64,000 nucleotides of DNA from Myxococcales bacterium (GTDB lineage Bacteria; Myxococcota; Myxococcia; Myxococcales; JAKAPL01). Position numbers and translations under genes: made by a program. A model generated the notes under the pieces. That model was not told the DNA's origin. It ran no database searches and worked only from the letters and a program-made list of their open reading frames with translations. Positions 55,241 through 62,981 of this stretch are shown one piece after another (position 1 is the stretch's first letter; the number at the start of each line of letters is the position of its first letter). The stretch spans positions 1 through 64,000 of the forward strand of contig JAJXUD010000005.1 of NCBI GenBank assembly GCA_021783235.1, read 5' to 3'.

Positions 55241-56557
55241 CTACCTACATTCCAGGCAGCCCGGCCCCCAGCCGTTCGGGCCGTAGTCGAAGCTGCAGCC
55301 GGGCTCGCAGTCACCACTGCAGCAGTCCGAGCCCTGCGCGCACGCGGCGCGGCGAGGCAGGCAGGCGACGCAGGCGCCGAAGCTCGGCATCCCGTCGAAC
55401 ACGACCCCGCAGCGAGTCCCGGCGGGGCAGGAGGAGGTCGCCGCCGAGGGATCGCAGACCGGCGCGCACGTCCCCCCGTCGAGCGCGCCCGGCACGCAGA
55501 CCTGCCCCACCGGGCAGGCGCGCGAGAGGCTCGAGCGGGTCAGGTAGGGATCGGGGTCGCAGCGCCCCGAGGCGGTGCCACCCTGGAAGCAGTAGAGGGA
55601 CGGCCCGAGGTACGTCCACATCGGCAGGCAGGTCCCCGCCCCGGCGTCGCCGACCTGGCAGGGCGCTCCGGCGTCGGCGCAGTTGGCGGGCTGGCAGTGA
55701 CCCTGGAGGACAGAGGATGCCGCGCATGTCGCGTTGAGAGGACAATCGGCGTTACTGCCGCAAGGAAAGAGGCAGTGGGCGTCCCGTGGGCCCCCGACGC
55801 ATTCGGCGGGACAACCACAGACAGCGGTAAGTGACGAGTATGAAGTCTGGCCCAGCGTGCAGTAGGAGAACTCAAAGGACGGGTGTTCCTGTACGCAGGC
55901 GCACTGACCGGCCTGATTGGCTGATGCCTCGACGCCGACGACCCCCCAAGAATTGCTGGGGGCTTGGGCGCCGGATGGGAGGTTCCCTGCGTAGGCCGCA
56001 AAGAGGCAGGCGGTCCACCCCCCGTCGAACTGAATCCCGCAACTCCCGCCGAATCCAGCGCAAGCGCCCCCTGGAGAGGGACAGATCACCTCGCAAGCTC
56101 CAATGGGAAAGTCGACGGGATCGGGTACGCAACTATCCCCAGGGGCGCAGGAGGACCCGCCGTCTGGCAGGAACAGGCATGCCTCCCCGGCCCCGGCGGT
56201 CTCGCAACAGACTGCGTCGCTCGCATACCTGCAGCAGCCAGGACCCTGGCCTGGTGTACAACAGTCACTGCCCGTCGGATCGCAGCCCGCCGTTCCACCG
56301 CCGGTCGAGGTGCCTCCGGTCGTCCCCCCGGAGGCACCGCCAACGCTACCTCCAGTGGTTCCGGCGGTCGAACTACCGTCCAGGCCACCCGCGGTGCTCG
56401 ACGCTCCTTCAGTCGACCCCGTCGTCGAGCCACCGGAGTTGCTCGCGCCCGAGGATCCGGCCCGAGCACTCCCGGAGTCTGGCGCCTCGGAGACGGCCCG
56501 CAGGCAACCGATCGCTCCCCAGGCGAGGACCCACTCCACGAGCAGGGCGCGTCGCAT
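55241..56557 (-). CDS. Cys-rich lipoprotein (paralogue A of the pair flanking the helicase)
   Basis: The 438-residue product has a lipoprotein-like signal (RRALLVEWVLAWGAIGC, then LRAVSE), a Ser/Gly/Thr-rich linker with GGSTTG repeats (about 30-100), and about 40 Cys in the remaining 330 residues. The C-terminal 85 residues (GTRCGVVFDGMPSFGACVAC, SDCCSGDCEPGCSFDYG) are about 75% identical by eye to the paralogue at 59225. Base composition drops around 55.7-56.4 kb (visibly more A/T than the flanks), as it does in the paralogue. It sits between the two copies of the 300-bp repeat, suggesting it arrived with that duplication. Likely surface protein; function unknown. Confidence 0.8.
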   Translation of the reverse strand: MRRALLVEWVLAWGAIGCLRAVSEAPDSGSARAGSSGASNSGGSTTGSTEGASSTAGGLDGSSTAGTTGGSVGGASGGTTGGTSTGGGTAGCDPTGSDCCTPGQGPGCCRYASDAVCCETAGAGEACLFLPDGGSSCAPGDSCVPDPVDFPIGACEVICPSPGGACAGFGGSCGIQFDGGWTACLFAAYAGNLPSGAQAPSNSWGVVGVEASANQAGQCACVQEHPSFEFSYCTLGQTSYSSLTAVCGCPAECVGGPRDAHCLFPCGSNADCPLNATCAASSVLQGHCQPANCADAGAPCQVGDAGAGTCLPMWTYLGPSLYCFQGGTASGRCDPDPYLTRSSLSRACPVGQVCVPGALDGGTCAPVCDPSAATSSCPAGTRCGVVFDGMPSFGACVACLPRRAACAQGSDCCSGDCEPGCSFDYGPNGWGPGCLECR

Positions 56558-56558
56558 C

Positions 56559-56897
56559 TCAGCGGCCCATCAGCCCGTAGACGTGAACGACGGGGTTTGC
56601 CCCCGTGCTCGAGATCGCAGGGTTCGAGCGGAAGCTGATGCCCGAAGGAAGCGCGGGTAGCCCTTCCCACCCTCCCCGCGCTCGCCCCCCTCGCGCTTTC
56701 ACCGCCCTCACCCTTGCGCCGCGAACGCTCGTCATCGGTCTCTTCGACCCGCAACTCCTGGGCCCCGAAGAGCTACCTTCCCGATCCCCACGAGGGGCGA
56801 TGACCGTCGATTCGATCCACTCCCCGCGCCGCCGCACTGCTGGGCGCGGGTCGGCGGCGACGGAGAGGGCGAGGACGGCGAGCGCGAGCGGCTTCAC
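56559..56897 (-). pseudogene. chimeric ORF: broken EGF-gene start joined to a beta-propeller-like tail
   Basis: From the duplicated GTG at 56897, with its GGAGG still present, the frame reads KPLALAVLALSVAADPRPAV. An indel in the signal peptide has shifted it out of the EGF frame. It then runs through unrelated Arg-rich sequence and ends in PAISSTGANPVVHVYGLMGR, which looks like the C-terminal strand of a PQQ/beta-propeller protein. The 112-codon ORF is probably not functional, although it retains ribosome-binding and start signals. Its stop is two bases before the start of the Cys-rich gene. Confidence 0.55.
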
Positions 56898-57122
56898 GGG
56901 ACCTCCGAGGGGAAGCCCGGATTCTACCCCTCCCAGGGGAGGAGGGTCGACGGCGTGCCCACCGAGCAGAACCAGAGCTGGTGCATCGCCCGCGTCGCGG
57001 CGACGTGGAGCGCGCGGCGCGCCTCGTCGTCGCCGGGGTAGCTCGCCGCGTCGGCGTCGGGCACGATCACGTAGTCGAACTCGAGCCCTTTGGCCTCGGA
57101 GACCTCGCAGACGTCCACGCCC
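56828..57122. repeat. direct repeat copy 2 (helicase 3' end + broken EGF-gene 5' end)
   Basis: This is the partner of 54838-55143. Here the helicase part is continuous with the intact gene, whereas the EGF part is truncated after about 70 bp. The two copies are about 2 kb apart and in the same orientation. Confidence 0.93.
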
Positions 57123-59083
57123 GGGGCGAAGCTGAACTCGCCCTGCCGCACGAGCCGCGCCCGGGGCAGGTGCGCGAGGGCCTTCGCCCAGCGCGCCGCG
57201 CCGGACGCGCCGCGGGTCAGCACGGCCACCGAGGCCTCGGGCTCGCGCAGCACGAGATCGCCCACGGCGTCCTGGAGGAAGAGGGTCGCGCTCCCCTCGT
57301 TCGGGAAGCGGTGCCAGCCGACCGGCCCCCCCGGCCGCCCCGCGGTGGCGGGCTGCGCCGGGGCGAGCGGCCCCAGGACCGCGTTCGCGACCCTCGCGAT
57401 GGGCGCGGGGCAGCGGTAGCTCGTCGCGAGCGTCCGCCGCGGCGCCTCTGGGACGCCGAGGTCGGCGAGCGCGGCGTCCCAGCCGGCGAAGCCGCCGGCC
57501 GAGGTGCGCTGCACGTCGTCGCCGGCCACCGTGACGGCGCCGCCTCCCCGCAGCGCCTGCCGCAGCGCCGAGAGCTCGAACGGCCCGAGCTCCTGCGCCT
57601 CGTCGATCACGAGGTGGGCGCAGCTCCGCACCCCGGCGCCTCGCGTGCGCCGCCAGAGCTCGAGCAGGAGCGCGTCGTCCTCCTCGTCGAGCGTCTGGCC
57701 GAGCTCCTCGGGGCTCCCGTCGTCCAGCGACTTGCCGTCCAGGGTCGCGAGCCGGTCGTCGTCGACGAGGCCCCGCAGCCTCGCCTCGGTGGGGACGTCG
57801 AGCTGCCGCATCGTCCGCTGAACGGTCTCGTCCACGGCGTAGGCCGGCACCTCGCCACCCGAGCGCACGACCACCTCGGTGAGAAAGCGACGGTCGGTGA
57901 GCAGCTCGCCGCGCAGCCGCGCGAGCGAGGGCAGCGGCTGGAAGGGGCGGTGGCGCAGCCACTCGGGCAAGAGCTCGAAGAGCGCGCGGCTCCGCTTGAG
58001 CCGGGCGACCCCGCTGGGGGCGTCGTCGAGGCTCCGGCGGGGCAGGTCGGGAAGGAGCCGCAGGACCTCTCGGCGGGCCCAGCCGCGGAAGGTCAGCACC
58101 TCGGCCGCGCCGAGGCCGAGCGGCGCGAGGAGCCGCCGCGAGAGCTTCGCGAGCCCGGGCTCGGGCACCACGACGAGCAGCCGCTTCGGCGAGAGCCGCT
58201 CCGGGTGGGCGTACGAGAGCGCCGCGAGCCGGTGGAGCGCCACCGTCGTCTTGCCGCTCCCCGCGCTGCCGAGGACGAGCAGGGGGCCGTCGCCGTGGGC
58301 GTGGACGATGTCGAACTGGACCTTGTCGAGGAGCGCGGCGATGTCGGGGCCGCGCCCCCGCTCCGCCCGCCCGACGCCGAGGCCGAGCTTGCCGCGCTCG
58401 GCGCTCCCCGCGCCGCCCGAGAGCGCGCCCGCGCCGTGGCGCCGCCAGCCATCGGGCCCGAGCTCGAGCAGCCCCGTGGCCGCGTGGATCGCGCGCAGCT
58501 TCCCGTCCGCGATGACGAGGATCCGCCGCAGCTCGACGACGCCCTCGGCCCGGCGGGCGGGCAGCTCCTCGTCGTAGGCGTCGCCCTCGCGGTAGCGGTA
58601 GAAGATCTGCGAGAGCGGCGCGTTGCGCCAGTCGATGACGCGCAGCCCCTCGCGCGAATCGAGCAGCGCGACGTGGCCGAGCAGGTAGTCCTTCGCGACG
58701 CCGTCCTCCCGCAGCCGCAGGTGGGCGAAGTAGGGGCAGGCGCGATCGGGCAGGGGGCCGCTGCGCCGCCGCTCCTCCAGCGCGCGGACCACGTGGAGCT
58801 GGTCGAGCAGGGCGGGCAGGTCGTCGGGCCGCGCGCTCGTCGCCTCGTCGCGCAGATCGACGAGCCGCGCGCGCGAGTCGCCCTGCGTCCGGCCCGAGGA
58901 GAGCTCCTCCAGCCGGCGGCGCAGCCGCGCGAGCAGCGCCTCCTCCTCGGCGACCACGGCCAGCCCCTCGGCATCCAGCCCGAAAGTGGCGGGGGGCTCG
59001 CTCCCCCGAGAACCCAGGGGGGGCTCCGGCGGCTCCGCGGTCTGCGTCGCGTCGTCTGGGCTCACCATCGGGGCCGGCATCAT
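56924..59083 (-). CDS. HelD / UvrD-like superfamily 1 helicase
   Basis: The 719-residue product has an N-terminal coiled-coil arm (about 40-120) and a HelD-type beta-region (CPYFAHLRLREDG, VIDWRNAPLSQIFYRY). Walker A is LGSAGSGKTTVALHRLAAL (about 270-285), Walker B VIDEAQELG, then TSYRCPAPIARVANA (motif IV-like), EVSEAKGLEFDYVIVPDA (motif V) and LHVAATRAMHQLW (motif VI). The RNAP-recycling HelD proteins and DNA helicase IV share this order. Either role is possible; the WRNAP phrase favours HelD. It starts ATG-ATG at 59083. The gene lies between two Cys-rich paralogues, and its 3' end is duplicated at 54.9-55.1 kb. Confidence 0.9.
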   Translation of the reverse strand: MMPAPMVSPDDATQTAEPPEPPLGSRGSEPPATFGLDAEGLAVVAEEEALLARLRRRLEELSSGRTQGDSRARLVDLRDEATSARPDDLPALLDQLHVVRALEERRRSGPLPDRACPYFAHLRLREDGVAKDYLLGHVALLDSREGLRVIDWRNAPLSQIFYRYREGDAYDEELPARRAEGVVELRRILVIADGKLRAIHAATGLLELGPDGWRRHGAGALSGGAGSAERGKLGLGVGRAERGRGPDIAALLDKVQFDIVHAHGDGPLLVLGSAGSGKTTVALHRLAALSYAHPERLSPKRLLVVVPEPGLAKLSRRLLAPLGLGAAEVLTFRGWARREVLRLLPDLPRRSLDDAPSGVARLKRSRALFELLPEWLRHRPFQPLPSLARLRGELLTDRRFLTEVVVRSGGEVPAYAVDETVQRTMRQLDVPTEARLRGLVDDDRLATLDGKSLDDGSPEELGQTLDEEDDALLLELWRRTRGAGVRSCAHLVIDEAQELGPFELSALRQALRGGGAVTVAGDDVQRTSAGGFAGWDAALADLGVPEAPRRTLATSYRCPAPIARVANAVLGPLAPAQPATAGRPGGPVGWHRFPNEGSATLFLQDAVGDLVLREPEASVAVLTRGASGAARWAKALAHLPRARLVRQGEFSFAPGVDVCEVSEAKGLEFDYVIVPDADAASYPGDDEARRALHVAATRAMHQLWFCSVGTPSTLLPWEG

Positions 59084-59224
59084 ACCGAAGGAAACCGCCG
59101 GCGCGAGGGCAGGGTTCCCGACCGACGCACCGCGGGAGCCCGGGTGGGGGGCCCACGAGTTCGGGACCTCGTCGCGCCAGGCCCGCTGGATGGAGCCGAA
59201 TCCCGCCGAGACGCGAACGGCCGC

Positions 59225-60565
59225 CTACCGGCACTCCATGCAGCCCTGCCCCCAGCCGTTCTGCGTGTAGTCGAAGCTGCATCCCGGCTCGCAGTCGCCG
59301 CCGCAGCAGTCGGAATTCTGGCTGCACTGGGCCCGGCGGGGAAGGCACGCGACGCAGGCGCCGAAGGAGGGCAGGCCGTCCATCACGACGCCGCAGCGGG
59401 TCCCCGGCGGGCAGCCGGGATTCGACGACGTCGGGTCGCAGACCGGCGCGCAGCTGCCGCCGTCCATCCCGTCGTTCGGCACGCAGAACTGCCCCACCGG
59501 GCAAGCCTCGTCGAGGTGGGCGCGGGTCAGCAGGGGATCGGTGCTGCAGCTTCCACTGGCCGTCCCTCCGAACGAACAGAAGAGCGACGGGCCAGTGTAC
59601 ATCCACATCGGCAGGCAGGTCCCCGGGCCGGCGTCCGGGACGTCACAGGACGCGCCCGCGTCCTGGCAAAACACGGGGGCGCAGCCGGCACTCGGGCAGC
59701 AGGACCCGGGGCTTGGGGTGCAGGCAGCGTTCAGCGGGCAGTCGACGTTGGAGCCGCAAGGGAGTTCGCAATACGCGTGACGCCAGGTTCCCAGGCACCA
59801 GGCGGGGCACCCGCACTGGGCGATCCCCTTGCTGAGGTCGGCGTCGTCGTGCCCTTCGCAGGGCGCGAACTCGAAAGTCGGGTGATTGGCCACGCAGCTA
59901 CCCCAATCCCCCGATGCGCTCCCCACGACCCCCCAACCATAGCCGGGGTCGTTCGTCGCGGTCAGACCGTAGGTTGCCTCCACGCAAAACTCCAGACCGC
60001 CGTCGTACGAAAAGCCACACGAAGCGCTGCTCGTGCTTGTATCTGGGTATGAACATGGCCTCTCGCAGAGCCCAGAAGGGAAGCCGAACGGGTCGGCGAC
60101 GCATTCTTCCCCGGCGGCGCAGGTCGATCCACAGGTCGTGACCGTGCAGGGGGACCCCGCCGCCATCCCCGTCCGGCAACAGACGGCTTGACCAGGCAAG
60201 CAGCAGCCAGGCATGCAGCAAGCTCCGTCGATCGCGCAGCCGCCGTCGGCGACTCCGTTCCCGGCGGCGGGTCCCGCGTCCGCCGCGGGGGGACAGCCGT
60301 TCGAGCCCACCCCCGAGGAAGGCGTCCCGCCATCGGAGCCGCTCCCTCCTCCAGTGGCTCCACCGGTTGCTCCCGCCCCGGTCGATGACCCAGCGAGAGT
60401 GCCGCCGCTCCCTGAACCTCCCTCTGTCGACGCCGAGATTCCGCCGCTCGAGCTGGCAGCTCCCTCCGAGACGGCGCGGAGGCAGCCGCTCGCGATGAAG
60501 ACTGCCAGCATGGCTGGCAGCCGAGGACGAGAGAGCACGATCAACGCCCCTTCCGGCCGTGACAT
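59225..60565 (-). CDS. Cys-rich lipoprotein (paralogue B)
   Basis: The 446-residue product is built like the gene at 55241: a signal sequence ending AMLAVFIASGC then LRAVSE, a Ser/Gly-rich linker, then about 40 Cys and a shared tail GTRCGVVMDGLPSFGACVAC, SDCCGGDCEPGCSFDYT. LRAVSE right after the lipobox is identical in both. The ATG at 60565 was chosen because the nearer ATG (60511) would leave too short a signal; no clear Shine-Dalgarno helps, and a longer start at 60634 exists. Composition is more A/T-rich around 59.9-60.2 kb. It is upstream of the helicase in the same direction. Function unknown. Confidence 0.75.
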   Translation of the reverse strand: MSRPEGALIVLSRPRLPAMLAVFIASGCLRAVSEGAASSSGGISASTEGGSGSGGTLAGSSTGAGATGGATGGGSGSDGGTPSSGVGSNGCPPAADAGPAAGNGVADGGCAIDGACCMPGCCLPGQAVCCRTGMAAGSPCTVTTCGSTCAAGEECVADPFGFPSGLCERPCSYPDTSTSSASCGFSYDGGLEFCVEATYGLTATNDPGYGWGVVGSASGDWGSCVANHPTFEFAPCEGHDDADLSKGIAQCGCPAWCLGTWRHAYCELPCGSNVDCPLNAACTPSPGSCCPSAGCAPVFCQDAGASCDVPDAGPGTCLPMWMYTGPSLFCSFGGTASGSCSTDPLLTRAHLDEACPVGQFCVPNDGMDGGSCAPVCDPTSSNPGCPPGTRCGVVMDGLPSFGACVACLPRRAQCSQNSDCCGGDCEPGCSFDYTQNGWGQGCMECR

Positions 60566-60860
60566 GTACCAGCGGCCCGTAGACGCCGCCTCCTGTCGTC
60601 GGGAACGAAGGGCTCGCGCAGGTCCCGCTGCCACCCCCTCCCCCGGTCGGATTCTCCACGGCCCGTGCAGAACATCCCGAACTTAGAGAGGCTCGACGCG
60701 CCGTAGGCGAAGAGCCAGCCGTGGTAGGGGTTGCTGTCCGCGTAGCTGCCGAAGGCCAGGTAGAGGATTCCGTGGTCGAGCAGGAGCGCCGGCCGCTGCA
60801 TCTGGTGGGTCGGCGAGGAGGTGACGCTGGTCGAGCCGTAGCCCACCTCCCGGAGCGTAC
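60545..60860 (-). pseudogene. remnant of an exported beta-propeller (PQQ-like) protein
   Basis: On the minus strand, one frame reads HQMQRPALLLDHGILYLAFG then SYADSNPYHGWLFAYGASSL, wording typical of the secreted beta-propeller proteins with RPALLL..G.IYIAFGS..D..PYHGWVF. A second frame continues GGGGGSGTCASPSFPTTGG and then VYGPLVHVTAGRG. The change of frame near 60.66 kb and the missing N-terminal blades show it is broken. Its 3' end overlaps the start region of the Cys-rich gene, and a similar propeller-like tail precedes paralogue A (56559). This suggests both Cys-rich genes once followed a propeller gene. Confidence 0.6.
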
Positions 60861-60861
60861 G

Positions 60862-61391
60862 TGTGGAGGTCGCGGTCGTCAAAGCGCTCATCACGACCTC
60901 GAAAAGCCTTTTCAGGGTCGTCATCACGCTCATCACGACCTCGAGAGGCCTTTTCGGGGTCGTCATCTCGCTCATCGCGACCTCGAGAAGCCTTCTCGGG
61001 GTCGTCATCTCGCTCATCACGACCTCGAGAAGCCTTCTCGCGGTCGTCATCTCGCTCATCACGACCTCGATGAGCCTTCTCGCGGTCGTCATCTCGCTCA
61101 TCACGACCTCGAGAAGCCTTCTCGGGGTCGTCATCTCGCTCATCACGACCTCGAAAAGCCTTCTCGCGGTCGTCATCTCGCTCATCACGACCTCGATGAG
61201 CCTTCTCGCGGTCGTCATCTCGCTCATCAAGACCTCGATGAGCCTTCTCGAGGTCTTCATCACGCTCATCACGACCTCGAGAAGCCTCTTCGCGGTCGTC
61301 CTCGCGCTCATCACGACCTCGAGAAGCCTCTTCGCGGTCGTCCTCGCGCTCGTCACGGGCCCGCTGAGCCCTCTCGCGGTCGTCCTCGCGC
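60862..61391. repeat. 42-bp tandem repeat array, about 12.5 units
   Basis: Units begin CTCATCACGACCTCGA at 60887, 60929, 60971, 61013, 61055, 61097, 61139, 61181, 61223, 61265, 61307 and 61349 with exact 42-bp spacing. The second half holds the near-palindrome GAGAAGCCTTCTC. Inner units differ at only a few sites, and outer ones are more degenerate. Because 42 is divisible by three, all frames stay open: plus strand ITTSRSLLAVVISL, minus strand MSEMTTARRLLEVV. No start site or homology favours any frame, so the array is treated as non-coding. Confidence 0.93.
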
Positions 61392-61518
61392 CTCTCCGGC
61401 CGCCGAAGGCCCCGAACACGCCCGGGAAAGTCGCGATCGAGCCCCCGACGTCACTTTTCTCGCCGCACTTTCGCGGCCTCCTGGCCCCCATGGAGGTGAA
61501 GGGCGCGGACAGGCCCGG

Positions 61519-61529
61519 AAAGGAGGTGA
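61519..61529 (+). promoter_or_regulatory. full-length Shine-Dalgarno (AAAGGAGGTGA)
   Basis: An 11-base match to the anti-SD sequence, with GGAGG five bases before the ATG at 61532. It fixes the start of the 170-residue gene and shows that the frame continuing upstream through the 42-bp repeats is not its N-terminus. Confidence 0.9.
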
Positions 61530-61531
61530 CG

Positions 61532-62044
61532 ATGACCATGACGAAGTTCAAGCAGAAGGTGAAGCAGGCCCGCGACGGGATCGCGGCGGTCGTTCCGGCG
61601 ACCACGTCGATCCCCGTGAACGGCAAGACGTACTCCGTCCAGGAGGTCCTGAAGACCCTGGGCGACCTGTACGCCGTGCTCGACGCGGTCGACCAGCTCC
61701 GGCAGCAGCTCCAGCCGGCGCGCTCGGCCGAGCGGGCCGCCCTGCCCAAGGGCCACGTGTTCTACGTGGAGCTGGGGCAGGCCCTCAAGGGGCTGCTCGG
61801 CAAGGCGAACCCACTCCTCACGGAGATCGGCTACGCCCCCGCCAAGCAGCGGCAGCCGTTGACCGCCGAGCAGAAGGCGGCCGCGGCGGCCAAGCGCGAG
61901 CTCACCCGCAAGGCCCGCGGCACGATGGGGAAGAAGCAGAAGCTCTCCATCGTGGGCGGCCCCGTGACGGTGCAGCTGCTCGGTCCCGACGGGAAGCCGG
62001 TCGGCGGGGAGACCCCGCCGGCTGGCGGCGCGACGGGGAAGTAG
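61532..62044 (+). CDS. conserved-looking hypothetical protein with basic linker
   Basis: The 170-residue cytoplasmic product begins MTMTKFKQKVKQARDGIAAV. It has a helical core (SVQEVLKTLGDLYAVLDAVD, HVFYVELGQALKGLLGKANP), an Ala/Lys/Arg-rich hinge (KQRQPLTAEQKAAAAAKREL, TRKARGTMGKKQKL), and a C-terminal GGPVTVQLLGPDGKPVGGE. There is no signal peptide or membrane segment. The basic hinge could bind nucleic acid, but this is a guess. No family was recognised. A near-perfect ribosome site precedes it, and a GC-rich hairpin follows at 62067. It sits alone after the 42-bp array. Confidence 0.75.
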   Translation: MTMTKFKQKVKQARDGIAAVVPATTSIPVNGKTYSVQEVLKTLGDLYAVLDAVDQLRQQLQPARSAERAALPKGHVFYVELGQALKGLLGKANPLLTEIGYAPAKQRQPLTAEQKAAAAAKRELTRKARGTMGKKQKLSIVGGPVTVQLLGPDGKPVGGETPPAGGATGK

Positions 62045-62066
62045 CCCCGGAGCGTCAGTAGGGAGA

Positions 62067-62098
62067 GGGCCCCCGGGTGAAGCAATGCCCGGGGGCCC
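62067..62098 (+). terminator. GC-rich hairpin after the 170-residue gene
   Basis: A perfect 11-bp stem GGGCCCCCGGG (62067-62077) / CCCGGGGGCCC (62088-62098) with a 10-base loop, 22 bp after the stop. There is no T-run, so it is a likely but non-canonical terminator. Confidence 0.5.
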
Positions 62099-62231
62099 GA
62101 ACCCGACGAAGCGTGCGGGGCCGGAAAGCGATCGCAGGCCACTCCCCCTCTCGGCGCATGGGCACGCCCGAGACACCGACAGCCTGGAAACTCCTCCGTC
62201 GAAAATGCTGCCACGGGGCGCATCGCCGCGG

Positions 62232-62260
62232 TTGCCCGTCCAGCGAGAGAGTGCTAGTCG
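62232..62260 (+). promoter_or_regulatory. candidate promoter TTGCCC-N17-TAGTCG
   Basis: TTGCCC (62232-62237), 17 bases, TAGTCG (62255-62260), about 40 bp before the GTG at 62301. It is a moderate match only. Confidence 0.35.
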
Positions 62261-62300
62261 TCTGGCCGGTTTCGAACCACCTCGCCGGGAGGAAACGCCC

Positions 62301-62981
62301 GTGTCCGCCGACGCAGCCACCGCCACCGCCCTCAGCCCCGCCGCCGCCGGGCGGCAGTACACGCTCGCCAAGATCGGATCGTTCGTCGGGCTCGTCCCCG
62401 CCGGCATCTGGACGGCGTTCCACCTCTGGCACCAGCTCGCGGCCTTCAACGGGCCCGACGCCTGGGCGCGCTCGGTCACCGAGTTTCCGAACCGCGACGG
62501 CGAGCTCGTGGGCCTCGGCCTCCTGCTCCTCTTCATCGTCTGGCACATCGTCTGGGGCTTCCGGCGGATGCGCCTCGGGAAGCCGAACGGCTACCAGTAC
62601 CTGGGCAACGCCCGCTGGTGGCTGCAGCGGATCACCGCCCTCGGCCTCTTCTTCTTCATCGGCGCCCACGTCTGGCTCGCGAAGCTCGAGCCGCTCGTCG
62701 AGACCGGCCGCCCCGAGACGTTCCAGGATCTCGCGGCCCACATGGCCCACCACGCCCCGACGCTGTTCGTCTACATCCTGGGCGTCGCCGCGGTGGCCTA
62801 TCACCTCGGCAACGGGCTCTGGAACTTCTGCTTCAGCTTCGGCATCGTGACGAGCCAGCGCGGCCTCGCCTGGACGACCCGCGTCGCGCTGCTCGTCGTG
62901 GCGGTGCTGCTGGTCATCGGCTGGCTCGCGGTCTACGCGCTCTGGCACGCCGGCCAGCCGTTCCCCGCGCCGCTGGACTGA
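62301..62981 (+). CDS. succinate dehydrogenase / fumarate reductase cytochrome b-like subunit
   Basis: The 226-residue membrane protein has five hydrophobic helices and His pairs in the right places for heme b binding (TAFHLWHQLAAF, IVWHIVWGFRRM, FFIGAHVWLAKL, HHAPTLFVYI, VAYHLGNGLWNF), as in the single-polypeptide SdhC (b558) of epsilon/deltaproteobacteria and Bacillus. It would anchor succinate dehydrogenase and pass electrons to quinone. The GTG at 62301 has GGAGG 8 bases upstream. No sdhA or sdhB lies beside it; instead its stop overlaps the transporter ATG (TGATG). This arrangement is unusual, so the partner subunits must be elsewhere. Confidence 0.82.
   Translation: MSADAATATALSPAAAGRQYTLAKIGSFVGLVPAGIWTAFHLWHQLAAFNGPDAWARSVTEFPNRDGELVGLGLLLLFIVWHIVWGFRRMRLGKPNGYQYLGNARWWLQRITALGLFFFIGAHVWLAKLEPLVETGRPETFQDLAAHMAHHAPTLFVYILGVAAVAYHLGNGLWNFCFSFGIVTSQRGLAWTTRVALLVVAVLLVIGWLAVYALWHAGQPFPAPLD

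Noticed and set aside
54838..57122. Insertion sequence or transposon bounded by the 300-bp repeats
   Set aside because: No transposase, no terminal inverted repeats, and the repeats are parts of host genes, so homologous recombination or duplication explains it better.
60862..61391. CRISPR array
   Set aside because: Units are contiguous 42-bp tandem copies with no unique spacers, and no cas genes are present.
60541..61749. 402-codon minus-strand ORF through the 42-bp repeats
   Set aside because: It begins inside the well-supported plus-strand gene at 61532, crosses the repeat array and ends in a frameshifted propeller remnant, so it is a composite of unrelated pieces.
62250..62290. tRNA-like T-loop (GGTTTCGAACC) near the cytochrome b gene
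   Set aside because: Neither strand gives T-stem, anticodon or acceptor pairing around it, so it is not a tRNA gene or a recognisable attachment site.
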